Shown here piece after piece: positions 1 through 6,584 of a stretch of 7,958 nucleotides of DNA; position 1 is the first letter of the stretch; the number at the start of each line of letters is the position of its first letter. Under the pieces are notes generated by a model. It was not told the origin of the DNA and made no database searches. It was given only the letters and a program-made list of their open reading frames with translations. Where the stretch lies: assembly GCA_900557585.1 (NCBI GenBank), contig USTJ01000025.1, forward strand, positions 1-7,958, in the 5' to 3' direction. The stretch is from an uncultured Eubacteriales bacterium (GTDB taxonomy: Bacteria; Bacillota; Clostridia; Christensenellales; UBA1242). The translations under genes were made by a program, and so were the position numbers.

Positions 1-1
1 A

Positions 2-370
2 ATCGCCAAACTTCATGACAAAATCATGAGCCTTCCAAACACCTATCAAACCTTGATTCAAGACAACGAAAACGGATTGTCAACATTTGAAAAATTTCAA
101 CTTTCAATTGCTCGCGCAGTTTTGGCGTCTTCTGATGTGATATTGTTCTATGAATTTCCACCAGCACTAACCGACCAAGAAAAACAAACAATATTTTCAA
201 TTTTAAAAACACTGAAAAAAGAAAAAACAATAATAATTTTTTCTGCGCTAAACCTTTTTCCTGAACTTACCAATAAACATTTTATTGTTGAAAACAACAC
301 TGTTAAAGAAGAAAAAACCACCACACAAACTCCAAAAAATATTAAAGTTGACAGTAAATTTTCAAAATGA
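2..370 (+). CDS. ABC transporter ATPase domain, C-terminal part, catalytically degenerate (5' end outside window)
   Basis: The frame is open from the window edge and ends at TGA; 122 residues are visible. The pattern is that of the second half of an ABC-exporter nucleotide-binding domain: a stretch like 'I..LP..Y.T', then the signature helix LSTFEKFQLSIARA (residues 26-39, canonical LSGGQ-type followed by IARA), a Walker B-like VILFYEFP (46-53), a D-loop-like PALTD, and a strand TIIIFSA (76-82) where the switch histidine normally follows. Key residues are missing. LSGGQ reads LSTFE, the Walker B aspartate is Tyr50 (the next glutamate, Glu51, remains), and the H-loop histidine aligns with Ala82. 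The polar K/T/N-rich tail after residue 100 is not part of the fold. The partner domain, Walker A and any membrane domain lie upstream and are not visible. It may be the inactive half of an asymmetric transporter or a decaying gene; the intact frame favours a maintained protein. Confidence 0.7.
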   Translation: MAKLHDKIMSLPNTYQTLIQDNENGLSTFEKFQLSIARAVLASSDVILFYEFPPALTDQEKQTIFSILKTLKKEKTIIIFSALNLFPELTNKHFIVENNTVKEEKTTTQTPKNIKVDSKFSK

Positions 371-401
371 TGCATAACATAAACTCTTTCGCTTCATACT
401 A
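371..401 (+). promoter_or_regulatory. Putative sigma-G-type (forespore) promoter of the 32-aa peptide gene
   Basis: A -35 element TGCATA (371-376) is separated by 18 bases from a -10 element CATACTA (395-401). The Bacillus subtilis sigma-G consensus is close to TGAATA, 17-18 bases, CATACTA, so the -10 is exact and the -35 differs at one base. Transcription would start near 408, about 23 bases before the start codon. Sigma-F and sigma-E elements are related, so the exact forespore or mother-cell factor is an inference; no good sigma-A pair was seen here. Confidence 0.6.
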
Positions 402-430
402 TAAATAGAAATTATAAAAAGGAGAATGCA

Positions 431-529
431 ATGAAAAACAAAGTTGAAAAAAAGAAAAAGTCTTGCACTAGAAATAGTTCTGAAAAAAACACAACAGACA
501 TCAAAAATTGCGGTGGTTCAAGACGTTAA
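431..529 (+). CDS. Small basic peptide, 32 aa, probable sporulation-stage protein of unknown family
   Basis: The ATG at 431 follows AAGGAG (419-424) with a six-base gap, an excellent ribosome binding site, and the frame ends at TAA 527-529. The 32-residue product is very polar and basic, rich in Lys, Asn, Ser and Thr. It has two cysteines (residues 12 and 27) and a C-terminal GGSRR, and no membrane segment or recognised domain. A sigma-G-like promoter ends 29 bases upstream and a hairpin terminator starts about 20 bases downstream, so this looks like a complete one-gene transcript of about 170 bases. Many small spore proteins of Firmicutes are expressed this way, so a forespore role is inferred from promoter and size only. 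I recognise no family. A 62-codon TTG frame starting at 444 in another phase has no ribosome binding site and runs through the terminator, so it was not chosen. Confidence 0.65.
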   Translation: MKNKVEKKKKSCTRNSSEKNTTDIKNCGGSRR

Positions 530-550
530 AATCTTTATTTTAATTTCTAA

Positions 551-580
551 AAAGAGATGCAACAAAGCATCTCTTTTTTA
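551..580. terminator. Bidirectional intrinsic terminator between the peptide gene and uppP
   Basis: A perfect 10-bp stem AAAGAGATGC (551-560) / GCATCTCTTT (567-576) encloses the loop AACAAA. On the plus strand it runs into TTTTTTA-TTTTT, ending the peptide transcript. On the minus strand the same hairpin is followed by a T-rich run, and it can end the uppP transcript, which arrives from the right. No other hairpin of this quality lies between 530 and 674. Confidence 0.85.
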
Positions 581-674
581 TTTTTCACTCACCTTATTCT
601 TTCAAAAAAATGCAAAAAACCACTTTTTTTAATATTAAAAACCAACATTATTGTAAAAAACTAGTAAAAAAAGT

Positions 675-1460
675 TTAAAACCACCCAAACACAAATTGGT
701 TAAGAAGAACAAAAACAGAAAGCAAAAACAAATAAACCGAAAAGCCCCACCAATTGCCTTTTTTCACAATTTTCATCATAAACTTGATTGAAAACAAAGC
801 AACAACAAAAGATGCCAAAAAACCAAAAATGCAAGGCAAAGCCGAAACCGAACCAAAGCCATTTTTAATTCCGCCAGCAAGTTCAAAAACCATGCCTCCT
901 AATATTACAGGAACGCTTATAAGGAAACTGAATGACGCACTTTTTTCTCTTTCAACTTTCTGAATAAGCCCTGCACAAATTGTGCTTCCAGAGCGCGAAA
1001 TTCCAGGGAAAACCGCAAGCCCTTGAACAACACCTATGGTGAAAGCCTTTCCATTTGTCATGTTTTCAAAACAAACAGATTTGCTTTGTTTTTGCAAAAT
1101 TGATGTTATCAAAATTACAATTGCAGAAATCAAAAATCCAAAACCAACAAAACTTTTCAGCATATAGTCATTACAAAAATGGTTCACAACAAGAGCAATA
1201 ATCACCGTTGGAATGGTTGCAAGAACAATATGCCTCATTTCTTCACCAAGTGGATTTTTCAAAATTCGAACAACATCTTTCCAAAAAACAATGACAACCG
1301 CAAGAAGCGACGCCACATGAAGCATAACATTATAAAACATTCCCCCACCCGAAAAAGAAAGCAGGCTTTCAACAATCATCAAATGCCCAGAAGAAGAAAT
1401 CGGCAAAAACTCTGTAAGCCCTTGAACAATGCCAAGAACAATTGCTTTTAAAATGTCCAT
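675..1460 (-). CDS. uppP: Undecaprenyl-diphosphate phosphatase (UppP/BacA)
   Basis: This integral membrane enzyme dephosphorylates undecaprenyl diphosphate to the monophosphate carrier lipid used for peptidoglycan and other cell-wall polymers; overproduction is known to give bacitracin resistance. The 261-residue protein (Escherichia coli about 273) has both family signatures. The first is QGLTEFLPISSSGH (residues 13-26), containing the (E/Q)xxxE pair Gln13/Glu17. The second is PGISRSGST (152-160), with the catalytic-site Arg156. Hydrophobic segments fill the rest, around 45-60, 77-95, 103-122, 176-195, 208-228 and 239-258. The ATG at 1460 is preferred because GGAG (1467-1470 on the minus strand) precedes it by six bases. 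An upstream TTG at 1478 would add six residues and read through that site. It is transcribed alone, divergent from ychF, and ends towards the shared terminator at 551-580. Confidence 0.95.
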   Translation of the reverse strand: MDILKAIVLGIVQGLTEFLPISSSGHLMIVESLLSFSGGGMFYNVMLHVASLLAVVIVFWKDVVRILKNPLGEEMRHIVLATIPTVIIALVVNHFCNDYMLKSFVGFGFLISAIVILITSILQKQSKSVCFENMTNGKAFTIGVVQGLAVFPGISRSGSTICAGLIQKVEREKSASFSFLISVPVILGGMVFELAGGIKNGFGSVSALPCIFGFLASFVVALFSIKFMMKIVKKGNWWGFSVYLFLLSVFVLLNQFVFGWF

Positions 1461-1479
1461 AACACACTCCATAAACAAT

Positions 1480-1509
1480 TTTATGCCAAATGAGCAATTT
1501 TAATATCAA
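1480..1509 (-). promoter_or_regulatory. Putative sigma-A promoter for uppP
   Basis: On the minus strand TTGATA (1504-1509, five of six to TTGACA) is followed after 18 bases by CATAAA (1480-1485, four of six to TATAAT). A TG lies one base upstream of the -10, giving an extended -10 element. The start point would fall near 1473, just before the GGAG site. The choice is plausible but not unique in such AT-rich DNA. Confidence 0.45.
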
Positions 1510-1516
1510 AATACAC

Positions 1517-1545
1517 TTTATTTTTTGCGAAAAGTCGAGTATAAT
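1517..1545 (+). promoter_or_regulatory. Putative sigma-A promoter for ychF
   Basis: A perfect TATAAT (1540-1545) lies about 34 bases before the ychF start codon. The hexamer 17 bases upstream, TTTATT (1517-1522), is a weak -35. The -10 is convincing by position; the -35 is not. This promoter and the uppP promoter are divergent within the 118-base gap. Confidence 0.5.
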
Positions 1546-1578
1546 GAACAAGCAAACAAATTTAAAGGGAGAAAAAAT

Positions 1579-2676
1579 ATGGAACTTGGAGTTGTAGGAC
1601 TTCCAAATGTTGGAAAAAGCACACTTTTTAACGCCATTACAAAAGCGGGAGCAGAAAGCGCAAACTATCCATTTTGCACAATAGAGCCAAATGTTGGAGT
1701 TGTTGCCGTTCCTGACCATCGTCTTGATGTTCTTGGCGAACTATATCACACACAAAAAATCACACACGCAAGTTTGAAATTTGTTGACATTGCGGGTCTT
1801 GTTAAAGGGGCTTCACGCGGTGAAGGTCTTGGAAACCGTTTCCTTGCATCAATTCGTGAATGCGAAGCAATCGTTCACGTTGTTCGTTGTTTTGAAGATG
1901 CAAACATAACCCACGTTGAGGGCTCTATCAACCCAATCAGAGACATTGAAACCATCAACATTGAACTTTCTCTTGCCGACCTTGAAAGCGTTTCTTCAAG
2001 AATTGAAAAAACCGAAAAGAAAGCAAAACAGGGCGACAAAGATGCAAAAGCCGAACTTGAAGTTTTAAACATAATCAAAGAAAAACTTGAAAATGGCGAA
2101 CCTGCAAGAAGTGCCAACCTTTCAGATGACCAAAAGAAAATTGCATCTTCACTTTTTCTTATCACAACCAAACCTGTTATCTATGCATGCAACATTGCAG
2201 AAAGCGACCTTGGCAAAAATGAAGACGACATCAAATTTGTGAAAGAAGTGAAAGAATTTGCAAAGAAAGAAGGTTCCGAAGTTCTTGTAATTTCTGCAAA
2301 AGTTGAACAAGAACTCACCGAACTTGATGATGACGAAAGACAAATGTTTCTTGATGACCTTGGACTCAAAGAAAGTGGGCTTGACCGAATCATTCAAATT
2401 GGATATCGCTTGCTTGGTCAAATCAGTTTCTTGACTGCCGGCGAAAAAGAAGTTAGGGCATGGACAATCATGAAAGGTTCAAAGGCTCCACAAGCCGCTG
2501 GAAAAATTCACACAGACTTTGAAAAAGGATTCATTAAAGCCGAAGTTGTGCCATATGAAACTCTTGTTGAATATGGAAACTATCAATCTGCAAAAGAAGC
2601 CGGAAAAGTTCGAATTGAAGGCAAAGATTATGTGGTGCAAGACGGTGACGTTATGCTTTTCCGCTTCAATGTTTAA
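1579..2676 (+). CDS. ychF: Redox-responsive ATPase YchF/OLA1 (Obg-family P-loop protein)
   Basis: YchF is a conserved cytoplasmic, ribosome-associated P-loop NTPase of the Obg family that prefers ATP; it is linked to stress responses and translation. The 365-residue product matches the usual length (E. coli 363). G1 is GLPNVGKST (residues 7-15) and G3 is DIAGLVKGA (70-78). G4 is NIAE (205-208), the NxxE form that explains ATP preference instead of NKxD. G5-like ISAK lies at 238-241. A charged helical region at about 122-190 corresponds to the family coiled-coil insert. The C-terminal TGS domain (about 280-363) has the family stretch [24 protein letters not shown]. The ATG at 1579 was chosen because AGGGAG (1566-1571) lies seven bases upstream and the P-loop then starts at residue 7. 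Longer readings from 1525 lack support. It is monocistronic, with a terminator at 2713-2741. In B. subtilis the orthologue yyaF is origin-proximal. Confidence 0.97.
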   Translation: MELGVVGLPNVGKSTLFNAITKAGAESANYPFCTIEPNVGVVAVPDHRLDVLGELYHTQKITHASLKFVDIAGLVKGASRGEGLGNRFLASIRECEAIVHVVRCFEDANITHVEGSINPIRDIETINIELSLADLESVSSRIEKTEKKAKQGDKDAKAELEVLNIIKEKLENGEPARSANLSDDQKKIASSLFLITTKPVIYACNIAESDLGKNEDDIKFVKEVKEFAKKEGSEVLVISAKVEQELTELDDDERQMFLDDLGLKESGLDRIIQIGYRLLGQISFLTAGEKEVRAWTIMKGSKAPQAAGKIHTDFEKGFIKAEVVPYETLVEYGNYQSAKEAGKVRIEGKDYVVQDGDVMLFRFNV

Positions 2677-2678
2677 AA

Positions 2679-2694
2679 TGTTTCACATGAAACA
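2679..2694 (+). promoter_or_regulatory. parS-like ParB/Spo0J centromere site
   Basis: The 16 bases TGTTTCACATGAAACA match the bacterial parS consensus TGTTNCACGTGAAACA at every defined position except one (A for G at position 9). The two seven-base arms TGTTTCA/TGAAACA are perfect inverted repeats around a central CA. The site starts two bases after the ychF stop and precedes the ychF terminator, so it disturbs no coding sequence. ParB (Spo0J) loads at such sites near the origin and recruits condensin. No second copy was found in the window. ParB itself is not encoded here, so binding is inferred from sequence alone. Confidence 0.75.
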
Positions 2695-2712
2695 ATGCGC
2701 TATAAACAAAAT

Positions 2713-2741
2713 AAAGCACTCTTTTGAGTGCTTTTATTTTT
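2713..2741 (+). terminator. Intrinsic terminator of ychF
   Basis: A perfect nine-bp stem AAAGCACTC (2713-2721) / GAGTGCTTT (2726-2734) closes on a TTTT loop and is followed by a T-rich run, TTATTTTT. It lies about 37 bases after the ychF stop, just beyond the parS-like site. Confidence 0.9.
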
Positions 2742-3020
2742 GCTTACTTTATAAATATCAATGCAATTTATCATCAATTTCAACAACACATTTTTTTAAT
2801 AAAAAACAATCAAGTATGTGTTTTTAAAACATTTTACCAATCGTTATACTTTTCTTTCATTTTAAAATAATATTACATTCACACATTTAACATCACTAAC
2901 TCATTATATAAATCAAATCATTCACATCTTTCAGCACTATAAAATTTAATTTTGACAGCACAGAAAACAAAGATAAATAAAAAAACAAATCATTATCCCT
3001 TGGCCTCAGTTTTTAAGCAT
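2742..3020. other. AT-rich intergenic stretch between convergent ychF and the ftsH operon
   Basis: No reading frame with a ribosome binding site is seen on either strand. An imperfect hairpin AACACAT (2785-2791) / ATGTGTT (2816-2822), with an inner T6/A6 pairing and a following T-run, could act as a backup terminator. An isolated perfect -35-like TTGACA (about 2953-2958) faces right but has only a poor -10 16-17 bases on. A short less AT-rich patch CCTTGGCCTCAG lies near 2998-3009. Otherwise nothing recognisable. Confidence 0.5.
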
Positions 3021-3053
3021 AAAAAATCACCCCAAAATTGGAGTGATTATTTT
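3021..3053 (-). terminator. Terminator of the ftsH operon
   Basis: On the minus strand, right after the stop of the small membrane protein gene, AATCACTCC pairs with GGGGTGATT (one A/C mismatch) across a short T-rich loop. TTTTTT follows. The hairpin spans 3025-3048. A T-run also follows on the plus strand (3049-3055), so it may work in both directions. Confidence 0.8.
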
Positions 3054-3626
3054 TTAGTCTTCAACAAGAGTGTTTAAATATCTATAAAGATTTCTTTGTT
3101 TTGCAACAATAATAATTGGGTTGTCTTTATAACTCTTGCTTGAACCTGTTGAAGTTGAGAAATAAAGTGCAACTTCGCTTGCTCTTGCAGAGTTTTTAAC
3201 TTGCATCATAAGCCCTGTGAACTCAACAACCTTTGTGTTGCCATCAATTTCAACAACAATGGTTTGTGTGTTTTCATATTGCATTTCAAGGAAAAATCCC
3301 TCTTCTTTATTTAAATTCCTATATGGTGGAAAATTGTTGTCATAGTCTTGACCAGGTTTTGCTTTAAGGCTGATTCCTTTTGCCATATAGTCGAAAATGC
3401 TCAAATTTGTCATTTCGTCAACTTTCTTTTTAAGGTTATTATAAATCTTTGGTGAATCAGTTTTTGTTTTTTCTAAACCAACCGATGTTTTTAAATAATA
3501 TACGAATGTTGTTGGTTCTTCAATGTCAAGTTTGCTGTTAACTCGAATGCAACCAAGAACAACCATTGTTGCTGCGATAATGGCAACAATAACACATGAA
3601 AAAATTGCAAATTTTTTAAAGTTCAT
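3054..3626 (-). CDS. Small membrane-anchored protein of unknown function, translationally coupled to ftsH
   Basis: I do not recognise this 190-residue protein. It starts with a short basic head and one hydrophobic segment (about residues 6-25). A cysteine follows at 26 in the context VVLGC, which resembles a lipobox with Leu at -2. It could therefore be a lipoprotein or a signal-anchored protein whose remaining 160 residues lie outside the membrane. That part is polar, with alternating hydrophobic strands around 110-157 (for example TIVVEIDG, VVEFTGLMMQV) suggesting a beta-rich domain. The ATG at 3626 is preferred: AGGA, lying inside the last ftsH codons, is eight bases upstream, and only one base separates it from the ftsH stop. 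An upstream ATG at 3641 would overlap ftsH and consume that site. The tight coupling implies a fixed ratio to FtsH and possibly a functional link; that link is inference. Confidence 0.85.
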   Translation of the reverse strand: MNFKKFAIFSCVIVAIIAATMVVLGCIRVNSKLDIEEPTTFVYYLKTSVGLEKTKTDSPKIYNNLKKKVDEMTNLSIFDYMAKGISLKAKPGQDYDNNFPPYRNLNKEEGFFLEMQYENTQTIVVEIDGNTKVVEFTGLMMQVKNSARASEVALYFSTSTGSSKSYKDNPIIIVAKQRNLYRYLNTLVED

Positions 3627-3627
3627 A

Positions 3628-5874
3628 TTATTTTTCCTCATCTGTTTTTGTTTTGGTTTTTGGTTTTGATGCAGAAGTTTTCTTTGTTTTCACTTCTTCT
3701 GCTTTTTCAGTTTTGGTTTCAGAAGTTGTTTTTTCTTTTTTCTTTTCAGAAGTCTTTTTGTCTGAAACAGGTTTTTCCTCAACTTTTGGTTCTTCTTTCT
3801 TTTCTTTTTCGCCAGCAACTTTGGTTTCTATTGTTCCTTCATTTTTTTGTTTTGCTCTTTCTTCGGCAATTTTCAAAAGAGCGTCGATATAGTTGTCGTC
3901 TGGAACCGAGGCTTGTTTTTTCTTTTCCTCCTCTTCAAGACGTTTCTTGTTTTCTTCTTCACGAGCCTTTGCTCTTTCTTGCATTGATTTTTCAACTTCT
4001 TGTTTGGTTGCCCCGCTCATGATAAGTTCAACATCATCTTTATAAATTGTTTCTTTTTCAAGCAAAACTTCAACCATTGTGTCAACTTGTGATTTATGTT
4101 TTGTCAAAATTTCTTGTGCCTCGGCAAAGCATTTATCAATAATCTTTTTGATTTCAGCATCAATAACGCTTGCCTCTTTTTCGGAATATGAAACACGATC
4201 TTGATAGTCACGACCAATAAACACTTGGCTTCCTTCGCCACCATAGTTCACGGCTCCAATTGTTTCGCTCATTCCATATTCAGTAACCATTGCTCGTGCA
4301 AGGTCGGTTGCTCTTTTAATGTCGCTTGATGCGCCAGCAGTAATGTCATCAAGGAACAATGTCTCTGAGGCACGTCCGCCAAGAAGCATTGTAATTTCAT
4401 CAAACATTTTTCCACGAGTCATGTGTGCGTGATCGTCATCTGGATGACTCATTGTATATCCCGCTGCTCCACCACGTTGAATGATAGAAACTTCGTGAAC
4501 AGGTTGATTGTTTTTCACACATCTGCCAATAACTGCATGTCCAGCCTCGTGATATGCTGTGATTTTCTTGTCTTCATCTGAAATGATATATGAATGTTTA
4601 GCCTCACCCATTTCAACTTTCACAAGAGATTTGTTGATATCTTCCATGATAATTTGAGTGCGGTTGAATCTTGCTGCTCGAAGTGCAGATTCGTTCATAA
4701 GGTTTTCAAGGTCTGCACCAGTAAAGCCAATTGTAACTTTTGCAATGTCACTTAAGTTAACATCGCTTGCAAGTGGTTTGCCTTCACTGTGAACACGAAG
4801 AATTTCTTCTCTTCCTTTCACGTCTGGTCTGCCAATATAAATTTGACGGTCAAATCTTCCAGGACGAGTAAGTGCTGGGTCAAGAATGTCTGCGCGGTTT
4901 GTTGCAGCCATCACAATGATTCCTTCATTTTGTTCGAAACCATCCATTTGAACAAGAAGTTGGTTTAAGGTTTGCTCTCTTTCATCATTTCCGCCACCAA
5001 GACCAGTGCCTCTTTGTCTTCCAACTGCATCAATTTCATCAATAAACACAATGCAAGGTTTTGCTTTCTTTGCGTTTTCAAACAAATCTCTGACACGAGA
5101 AGCACCAACACCAACATAAAGTTCCATGAAGTCTGAACCCGAAATAGTAAAGAATGGAACATTTGCTTCGCCAGCAACTGCTTTTGCAAGCAATGTTTTT
5201 CCGGTTCCAGGAGGGCCAACAAGCAAAACTCCTTTTGGAATTCTTGCGCCAACTCTTGTAAACTTATCTGGATTTTTCAAAAACTCGATAATTTCTTCAA
5301 GTTGTGCTTTTTCTTCGTCTGCGCCAGCAACTTTGTCAAATTTAACCTTGCTTGGAATTATTCTTGCACGGTTCTTCACAAAGTCCATATTGTTTCGGTT
5401 GATTCCTTTAAATTGGTTCACAAGATAAGAAACCATTAAAATGCCAACAACCAAAAGTAAAACTGGATAAATAACATTCAAAATATTAAATGTAGTGGTT
5501 GTTCCAGGAACAATTTTAATTTTAGTAAGTTGAAGTGAAGGGTCTGCCATGTTCTTCTCATCAACGGTTTTGTTATATTCTTTCACAACAGCCAAAGTGT
5601 CGTCTTCAATGCTGTCACGGTTATAGAACCATTGCCACTTTCCATCTTTTGTCAAAATGTTGATTTGTTTTGCATTCAGTTCAACGCGTTCAATCTTTCC
5701 TTCATTTGTATATGAAACAAAAGTGTCATAGGAAATTTGTTCCCCTTTCGAAGAGATTGAAACAACCCAGAACAGCAAAATTATCAAAACAACTGCCATA
5801 AGGAAAACAACAATTTTGCTCATTAAACCACCCTTTGGTTTAATTTGATTTTCTTTGTTTTCTTGTTCGTTCAT
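3628..5874 (-). CDS. ftsH: ATP-dependent zinc metalloprotease FtsH with long charged C-terminal tail
   Basis: FtsH is a hexameric membrane AAA+ protease that extracts and degrades misfolded membrane proteins and some regulators. The 748 residues show a first membrane segment (about 19-40), an extracytoplasmic domain (about 41-128) and a second membrane segment (about 130-154). The AAA module follows: Walker A GPPGTGKT (220-227), pore loop YVG (253-255), Walker B IVFIDEID (275-282), and a second region of homology with Arg337/Arg340. The protease domain has HEAGH (442-446) and the third zinc ligand Asp518 in GASSD. The pore aromatic is Tyr where most bacterial FtsH have Phe. Residues from about 625 are a charged, predicted coiled or disordered K/E/T-rich tail of about 120 residues, making the protein longer than the usual 600-650. 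The ATG at 5874 has GGAGG four bases upstream; longer readings from 5904 run through that site. It heads a two-gene operon. Confidence 0.97.
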   Translation of the reverse strand: MNEQENKENQIKPKGGLMSKIVVFLMAVVLIILLFWVVSISSKGEQISYDTFVSYTNEGKIERVELNAKQINILTKDGKWQWFYNRDSIEDDTLAVVKEYNKTVDEKNMADPSLQLTKIKIVPGTTTTFNILNVIYPVLLLVVGILMVSYLVNQFKGINRNNMDFVKNRARIIPSKVKFDKVAGADEEKAQLEEIIEFLKNPDKFTRVGARIPKGVLLVGPPGTGKTLLAKAVAGEANVPFFTISGSDFMELYVGVGASRVRDLFENAKKAKPCIVFIDEIDAVGRQRGTGLGGGNDEREQTLNQLLVQMDGFEQNEGIIVMAATNRADILDPALTRPGRFDRQIYIGRPDVKGREEILRVHSEGKPLASDVNLSDIAKVTIGFTGADLENLMNESALRAARFNRTQIIMEDINKSLVKVEMGEAKHSYIISDEDKKITAYHEAGHAVIGRCVKNNQPVHEVSIIQRGGAAGYTMSHPDDDHAHMTRGKMFDEITMLLGGRASETLFLDDITAGASSDIKRATDLARAMVTEYGMSETIGAVNYGGEGSQVFIGRDYQDRVSYSEKEASVIDAEIKKIIDKCFAEAQEILTKHKSQVDTMVEVLLEKETIYKDDVELIMSGATKQEVEKSMQERAKAREEENKKRLEEEEKKKQASVPDDNYIDALLKIAEERAKQKNEGTIETKVAGEKEKKEEPKVEEKPVSDKKTSEKKKEKTTSETKTEKAEEVKTKKTSASKPKTKTKTDEEK

Positions 5875-5931
5875 ATTGCCTCCATAATTCATCGCAGAAA
5901 GCACATTTCATAATGCTTGCCATGTAACATA

Positions 5932-5960
5932 ATATTATCATAAAATATTAAATATATCAA
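5932..5960 (-). promoter_or_regulatory. Putative sigma-A promoter of the ftsH operon
   Basis: On the minus strand TTGATA (5955-5960, five of six) is spaced 17 bases from TAATAT (5932-5937, four of six). TGA directly upstream of the latter forms an extended -10. The transcript would start near 5925, about 50 bases before the ftsH start. I saw no CIRCE or CtsR heat-shock operator nearby. Confidence 0.5.
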
Positions 5961-5983
5961 ATATTTTCGCAAAATGGTGCACT

Positions 5984-6068
5984 AAAAAATTGCATAAAAA
6001 ATCAAAATCATGTGCAAAAACTGCAAAAATGCATAAAATTTATTAAAAATGTTATGAAATTTACAAAA
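5984..6068. other. Phased A-tracts upstream of the ftsH promoter (possible bent DNA)
   Basis: Runs of three to six A on the plus strand recur through this stretch. From about 6018 to 6067 the centres lie near 6018, 6027, 6036, 6047, 6058 and 6066, close to one helical turn apart; to the left the spacing is less regular. TGCA-plus-A-tract motifs repeat four times (near 5991, 6013, 6022 and 6030). Such phasing is known to bend DNA. No convincing terminator for the yyaC-like gene is present here. Confidence 0.35.
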
Positions 6069-6584
6069 TCACGCACTTTTGTCTCCAAAAACATGATTCA
6101 AAAAGAAACCTATTCTTTTTATCTCGGAAAGCATTTTTGTGTATCCTGCTGAACTTTTAATTTCTTTTGCGGGAACAAGGCATGAAATCTTCATATCTCC
6201 AACCTCAAGAGGTGATTGTGAAAAAGCCCCACAAACTGTTGCCCCCTCTTTCACAATAATGTCAAAATCCAAAACATCAGAAATTGAACTGTCAAGAACA
6301 ATGATATATGGATTTGTGTGAAAACGATATATCATGTCTATATATTCTTGAATATTCGAAAGCAAAATGTTCGACCGAATGTTTCCATAAACAAAATATT
6401 CAAGCCCAAGTTTTTGAATAAGACTTCCAACAAATGGTCCAAAGCAGTCATACCATATTTTCGAGTTTCCCACACAAAGAAAAACAATGTTACTTTTTTG
6501 TTCATTTTGTTTTGCTTTTTCAAGCATGTTAATAATTGAAATGTTGTTTTGAACTTTTAATACTTTTACAATGTTTGTATCCAT
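6069..6584 (-). CDS. yyaC: DUF1256/YyaC-family sporulation protein (putative spore protease, HybD-like fold)
   Basis: Family members such as B. subtilis YyaC are sporulation proteins annotated as putative proteases related in fold to hydrogenase maturation protease HybD. In this 171-residue protein the core runs from a strand IVFLCVGN (33-40) through YDCFGPFVG (45-53) and VYGNI (65-69) to NPYIIVLDSS (91-100) and LEVGDMKI (126-133). B. subtilis YyaC has IGTDRSTGDSLGP where this protein has VGNSKIWYDCFGP: the second Asp (Asp46) and GP are kept, but the first Asp is Ser41. Asp98 of the IIVLD strand is kept. The ATG at 6584 has no clear ribosome binding site; neither does the TTG at 6605, which would add seven residues. 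A TATAAT (6657-6662, minus strand) has no matching -35, and I found no convincing sigma-F or sigma-G site. It is divergent from cvpA; ftsH lies 195 bases downstream. Confidence 0.85.
   Translation of the reverse strand: MDTNIVKVLKVQNNISIINMLEKAKQNEQKSNIVFLCVGNSKIWYDCFGPFVGSLIQKLGLEYFVYGNIRSNILLSNIQEYIDMIYRFHTNPYIIVLDSSISDVLDFDIIVKEGATVCGAFSQSPLEVGDMKISCLVPAKEIKSSAGYTKMLSEIKRIGFFLNHVFGDKSA

Noticed and set aside
444..632. 62-codon plus-strand frame overlapping the small peptide gene
   Set aside because: It starts at a TTG without a ribosome binding site, lies in a different phase from the well-supported ATG at 431 and runs through the terminator hairpin.
1070..1082. TGTTTTCAAAACA palindrome inside uppP as a second parS-like site
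   Set aside because: It lacks the CACGTG-type centre and spacing of parS and lies in ordinary coding sequence.
3648..4022. Plus-strand frames opposite the ftsH tail
   Set aside because: They are antisense readings of the low-complexity K/E-rich tail, giving Phe/Ser/Leu-rich peptides with no ribosome binding site.
5991..6050. Cluster of DnaA-box-like TTATGCA/TTTGCACA motifs near a possible origin
   Set aside because: The best match to TTATCCACA is seven of nine and the others are weaker; in AT-rich DNA this is not evidence for an origin.
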